DNA of 64,000 nucleotides from an uncultured Gammaproteobacteria bacterium. Its GTDB lineage: Bacteria; Pseudomonadota; Gammaproteobacteria; Pseudomonadales; Pseudohongiellaceae. How positions within the stretch are numbered: position 1 is the first letter of the stretch; the number at the start of each line of letters is the position of its first letter. Under the pieces are notes generated by a model, which saw only the letters and a list, made by a program, of their open reading frames with translations, was not told the DNA's origin and ran no database searches. Positions 61,190-64,000 of the stretch are shown here, piece after piece. The stretch spans positions 19,715 through 83,714 of the forward strand of contig CALEJT010000071.1 of assembly GCA_937898685.1 (NCBI GenBank), written 5' to 3'. Position numbers and translations under genes: made by a program.

Positions 61190-62584
61190 ATGTATCGAGC
61201 CCTGACCAGAGTTTGCTCTCTTCTCGTCCTCGCCACCTCGACCATTGCCGCAGAACGCGATCCACTGCCGCCCGATACGACCTACAGGCCGTTGCCGACG
61301 ATGCCACTCTCGCGCGTGCAGGAGATCGACGAAGCGGCCAAGCCGCAGGTGATGCAGCGTCAGCGTGAATTGCTCGAAGCGCGCTATGACCTCGCCGATC
61401 GTCCCATGCAGGGTGTGATGATGTCGGGTGGGCGCAAGGCGGTGCAGGACGGTACGCGCGTCAGACTGCCCGCGGGACAATCCTGGGACAGTCTCGCGGA
61501 AATGAGTGCGCAGGCGATCAAGGACGAAGATCTTTTGCCGGCCGGTTTCAAACCGCTGCCGCACGTCAAGCAAAGTGCCGGTGGGCAGGTGTTTCCCAAC
61601 GTCGAGATCGATGCCCTCGCAGCAACGGAACAACGGGATCTACGCCGCTTCGACGTCGACTTCGACCTTCCCGATCACCTCACACCGGAATTTCCGCCGC
61701 CGATCTTTCTGACCACTCGTCCCGAGTTGGGTGATGTCTCGCGCGGTGAATTGCTCACGATTCGCAATCACTACGAGATCATGAATGGCCTGCTCACTCC
61801 AGTGCAGATGGAGGGCCTGCGCATCCTGCTGACCCCTTTCCCTCAGGAAGAGTTCAACCAGACCGAAGATCGCAAGGTGGCCGAGCAAAGCCGCGGTGTG
61901 GCCTGTCTCGATTGTCATGCGAATTTCCATACCAATGCGGCCTTTCACCTGACACCGGATCTACGACCACAGGCGGTACGGTTTCGTCTCGACACCCCCA
62001 GTCTGCGCGGCATGTTCAATCAGCAGATCCACGGTTCGAAGCGCTCGCTGCGGTCGGTCGAGGATTTCACCGAGTTCGAACAGCACACGGCCTACTTCAA
62101 CGGCGACCACATGAGTGCGGCCCGCAAGGGGCAGCACATTCCCGATCGTTCGCACAAGGTCGCCTTCATGGCGCAGATGCAGAACATCATCGACTTTCCG
62201 CCAGCGCCGAAACTGGATCCGCTGGGACGTTTGATTCCCGAGCTCGCCACCGAGCAGGAGTTGCTCGGTGAAGAAATCTTTAACGGCAAGGGACGCTGTG
62301 CATCCTGCCACATTCCCAATCAGGGCTTTCTCGATCACCAGATGCACGACCTGCGCCTCGAGCGTTTCTATACGCCCGGCGAGATTGCGAATGATCTGGT
62401 CATGATTCCCGATGGTCCCATCAAGACCTTCACGTTGCGTGGCATCAAGGACTCGCCACCCTACCTGCATGATGGTCGCCTTCCAACGCTGGCCGACACG
62501 GTGGAGTTCTTCAATCTAGTCCTGGGCACGCGTTTGACGCAGGTCGAGAAGGAAGCACTCGTCGCCTACATGCTCACTCTATGA
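61190..62584 (+). CDS. Diheme cytochrome c peroxidase/MauG-like protein
   Basis: A 464-aa exported protein with a perfect AGGAGG site before the ATG. It has a signal peptide (cut near STIAA) and two heme c-attachment motifs, CLDCH (Cys239, Cys242, His243) and CASCH (Cys370, Cys373, His374). The C-terminal IKDSPPYLHDGRLPTLADTVEFFN is typical of the CCP/MauG superfamily. It is longer than classical peroxidases (about 330) because of a 200-residue N-terminal region. Peroxide reduction in the periplasm is a guess; a MauG-like modifying role is equally possible. Followed nine bases later by a DUF4142 gene. Confidence 0.82.
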   Translation: MYRALTRVCSLLVLATSTIAAERDPLPPDTTYRPLPTMPLSRVQEIDEAAKPQVMQRQRELLEARYDLADRPMQGVMMSGGRKAVQDGTRVRLPAGQSWDSLAEMSAQAIKDEDLLPAGFKPLPHVKQSAGGQVFPNVEIDALAATEQRDLRRFDVDFDLPDHLTPEFPPPIFLTTRPELGDVSRGELLTIRNHYEIMNGLLTPVQMEGLRILLTPFPQEEFNQTEDRKVAEQSRGVACLDCHANFHTNAAFHLTPDLRPQAVRFRLDTPSLRGMFNQQIHGSKRSLRSVEDFTEFEQHTAYFNGDHMSAARKGQHIPDRSHKVAFMAQMQNIIDFPPAPKLDPLGRLIPELATEQELLGEEIFNGKGRCASCHIPNQGFLDHQMHDLRLERFYTPGEIANDLVMIPDGPIKTFTLRGIKDSPPYLHDGRLPTLADTVEFFNLVLGTRLTQVEKEALVAYMLTL

Positions 62585-62593
62585 GGAGAAACC

Positions 62594-63175
62594 ATGCGTA
62601 CCAGAATCTTTGCCCTCGCCTTTCTGCTGGCGCCCCTGGCTGCTTCGGCGCAGTTCGGCAACCCAGGCTTCATGGCACCGGAAACACAGTTCAACTCCGC
62701 TGGTGTTCCCGCGCCGAATCAGAGCAATGCCACCGACAAACTGTTCACGCAACTCTTTGCCGAGGGAGGTTTGGCCGAGGTCGAGTTCGGTGAGCTGGCC
62801 TCGGGCAGAGTGCAGTCGGATTCGGTGCGTGAATTCGCCCGCATGATGGTGGCCGATCACACGGCCGCCAATGATGGATTGGCGGATCTGGCGCGGGACC
62901 GTCGTCTGATCCTGCCGGAACGGCTCAATCCCGAACACGTCAGTAAACGTGCCGAGCTCGACGCTCTGCGTGGGACAGACTTCGACCACGCCTACATGCG
63001 CGCCCAGGTGATCGATCACCAGAAAGCGGCAGAACTCTTGTTGTGGGAACTGGGCTCGGGGCAGGACGCCGAGCTGCAGCGCTTCGCGGCCGATACGCTG
63101 CCAACCGTGCTGGCGCATCTGGAGCGCGCGCGTCAGATCGTCGCGGAGCTCACGCAGACGGCGTTGGAGCGCTGA
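62594..63175 (+). CDS. DUF4142 family exported protein
   Basis: A 193-aa protein with a signal peptide (RTRIFALAFLLAPLAASAQ) and a four-helix ferritin-like DUF4142 domain: AEVEFGELASGRVQSDSVREF, FARMMVADHTAANDGLADLA and the final DTLPTVLAHLERARQIV. The family has no settled function. It follows the diheme protein after nine bases with GAGGAGA before the ATG, so the two are co-transcribed. Its stop lies in a short tandem repeat. Confidence 0.85.
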   Translation: MRTRIFALAFLLAPLAASAQFGNPGFMAPETQFNSAGVPAPNQSNATDKLFTQLFAEGGLAEVEFGELASGRVQSDSVREFARMMVADHTAANDGLADLARDRRLILPERLNPEHVSKRAELDALRGTDFDHAYMRAQVIDHQKAAELLLWELGSGQDAELQRFAADTLPTVLAHLERARQIVAELTQTALER

Positions 63176-63194
63176 AGTGTTGGAGCGCTGAAGT
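63163..63194. repeat. 16-bp perfect tandem duplication over the DUF4142 stop codon
   Basis: GTTGGAGCGCTGAAGT occurs at 63163-63178 and again at 63179-63194, with a degenerate continuation (ATTGAAGTGG). The first copy contains the stop codon of the DUF4142 gene. Confidence 0.85.
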
Positions 63195-63201
63195 ATTGAA
63201 G

Positions 63202-63288
63202 TGGTGCCCGGGACCGGAATCGAACCGGTACGGGGTTTCCCCCGAGGGATTTTAAGTCCCTTGCGTCTACCAATTTCGCCACCCGGGC
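63202..63288 (-). tRNA. tRNA-Leu (anticodon UAA)
   Basis: The minus strand begins GCCCGGGTGGCGAAATTGG, has anticodon TAA in GACTTAAAATC, a long variable arm with CGGGGG, T-loop GGTTCGATTCC, and ends ACCA with CCA encoded. 87 bases, class II. Confidence 0.96.
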
Positions 63289-63656
63289 GCAGAGGTTTCA
63301 GGTACGGTGTTCTCAGGAGCTTTGCCAGCGACCGAAGGACAGCTGGGAAGGAACTTCTTGAACGACGGAGGGAGCGACCTGAACTGGGGCTGTGGGGCAG
63401 AAGCCGGGCAAGCATACCATGAGGGAAAGCGTTGGTGGAGTTGCCGAACGAGATTGGTTGAATCCCCTGCCCTGCTTCTCTCACGACGACAGCGCCGAGT
63501 TCGCGTCCTCTCGCTGTTGGCACACCTTAGGGAAATTCCCTGAAGAGAAAATCCGGAAGAATTTCAAACGTAAAAAATTCTGGAACGCAAACGTAAGAAT
63601 CTGACGTGTTGGCCAGCTTGGAGACTGTGTTGGAAGGCTGCGAGGAGGGATTCGAA
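63289..63656. other. 368-bp gap between tRNA-Gly and tRNA-Leu, no gene seen
   Basis: I find no supported gene in either direction; short open frames here cross the tRNA genes or lack family features. It holds a 13-base palindrome AGGGAAATTCCCT (63529-63541). I see no convincing promoter for tRNA-Leu, which may be processed from the upstream Gly-Cys-Gly transcript. Confidence 0.6.
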
Positions 63657-63732
63657 TGGAGCGGGAAACGAGGCTCGAACTCGCGACCTCAACCTTGGCA
63701 AGGTTGCGCTCTACCAACTGAGCTATTCCCGC
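63657..63732 (-). tRNA. tRNA-Gly (anticodon GCC), complete copy
   Basis: The minus strand starts GCGGGAATAGCTCAGTTGG, has anticodon GCC in CTTGCCAAG, T-loop GTTCGAGCC and ends TCCA with CCA encoded. 76 bases. Confidence 0.97.
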
Positions 63733-63795
63733 TTTGAGCAGATACCAACCACTTAACGTGAGATGGTTTCAAATGAGGACTTTGAGAGAGGGACT

Positions 63796-63869
63796 TGGAG
63801 GCTGGAGTCGGAATCGAACCGGCGTGCACGGAGTTGCAGTCCGCTGCATAACCACTCTGCCATCCAGCC
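63796..63869 (-). tRNA. tRNA-Cys (anticodon GCA)
   Basis: The minus strand starts GGCTGGATGGCAGAGTGG, has anticodon GCA in CTGCAACT, T-loop GGTTCGATTCC and ends TCCA. 74 bases. It sits between the two tRNA-Gly copies. Confidence 0.97.
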
Positions 63870-63948
63870 TTTACAAGACCGCCTATTGGGCCAACTTGCG
63901 AAGACTACAAAGTGGGACCCGTCCTGCTGTGCGATTAGATGTTCAAAC

Positions 63949-64000
63949 TGGAGCGGGAAACGAGGCTCGAACTCGCGACCTCAACCTTGGCAAGGTTGCG
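63949..64000 (-). tRNA. tRNA-Gly (anticodon GCC), second copy, cut by window
   Basis: The visible 52 bases, from the encoded CCA through the anticodon arm, are identical to 63657-63708 of the complete tRNA-Gly. The 5' quarter lies beyond the window edge. Flanking sequence differs, so this is a gene duplication and not an assembly repeat of a longer block. Confidence 0.95.

Noticed and set aside
63481..63717. 78-codon minus-strand open frame
   Set aside because: It overlaps the tRNA-Gly gene and has no ribosome-binding site.

Overview
The window is a chromosomal segment, about 60 percent G+C by eye, of a gammaproteobacterium. Several arrangements resemble Pseudomonas more than Escherichia: the long-form (about 344 aa) DapD, an ArsC/Spx-like gene between glnD and dapD, the run fabD-fabG-acpP-fabF-pabC-mltG-tmk-holB-pilZ, a ThrH-type phosphotransferase and an AmrZ-like ribbon-helix-helix protein. 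I cannot fix the genus. Nearly all of the sequence is core genome; I see no prophage, CRISPR array, insertion sequence or secretion cluster.

Layout. 1-5.3 kb (minus strand): map-glnD-Spx-like-dapD. 5.4-26.6 kb (plus): the conserved translation and envelope block rpsB-tsf-pyrH-frr-uppS-cdsA-dxr-rseP-bamA-skp-lpxD-fabZ-lpxA-lpxB-rnhB-dnaE-accA-tilS, mostly with short gaps or stop/start overlaps. 26.6-34.6 kb (plus): pyrG-kdsA-eno-ftsB-ispD-ispF-truD-surE-pcm. 34.7-43 kb (plus): yceD-rpmF, then the fatty-acid cluster fabD-fabG-acpP-fabF followed by pabC-mltG-tmk-holB-pilZ. plsX and fabH are absent from their usual place, and nlpD-rpoS does not follow pcm. 43-48.4 kb: an FMN-dependent lactate-type dehydrogenase, gamma-glutamyltransferase, an AlkB-like dioxygenase, an AmrZ-like regulator and the divergent glutathione reductase. 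48.5-49.9 kb: a lone tyrosine recombinase behind a 28-bp palindrome. 50-56.2 kb: prc, tRNA-Ser, a YccA-type membrane protein, the tusDCB-tusE sulfur relay and pabB. 56.2-60.9 kb (minus): unknown gene-pdxJ-msrA-5'-nucleotidase-cysB-thrH. 61.2-63.2 kb (plus): a diheme peroxidase-like protein and a DUF4142 protein. The right edge is a minus-strand tRNA group Gly-Cys-Gly-Leu, the first Gly cut by the edge.

The main block joins protein synthesis factors with nearly every stage of outer-membrane construction: fatty acids (accA, fabZ, fabD/G/F, acpP), lipid A (lpxD/A/B, kdsA), isoprenoid carriers (dxr, ispD, ispF, uppS), phospholipid precursors (cdsA) and outer-membrane protein assembly (rseP, bamA, skp).

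I did not find a convincing new multi-gene system. The items most worth a second look are: a consensus promoter that would make the yceD-rpmF mRNA leaderless; a His in place of the conserved Gln of the PyrG glutaminase motif; nested inverted repeats over the pyrG translation start; two long extracellular-loop insertions in BamA; the orphan recombinase with its palindrome; an unrecognised 199-aa protein upstream of pdxJ; and an AT-rich, codon-atypical patch inside pabC.
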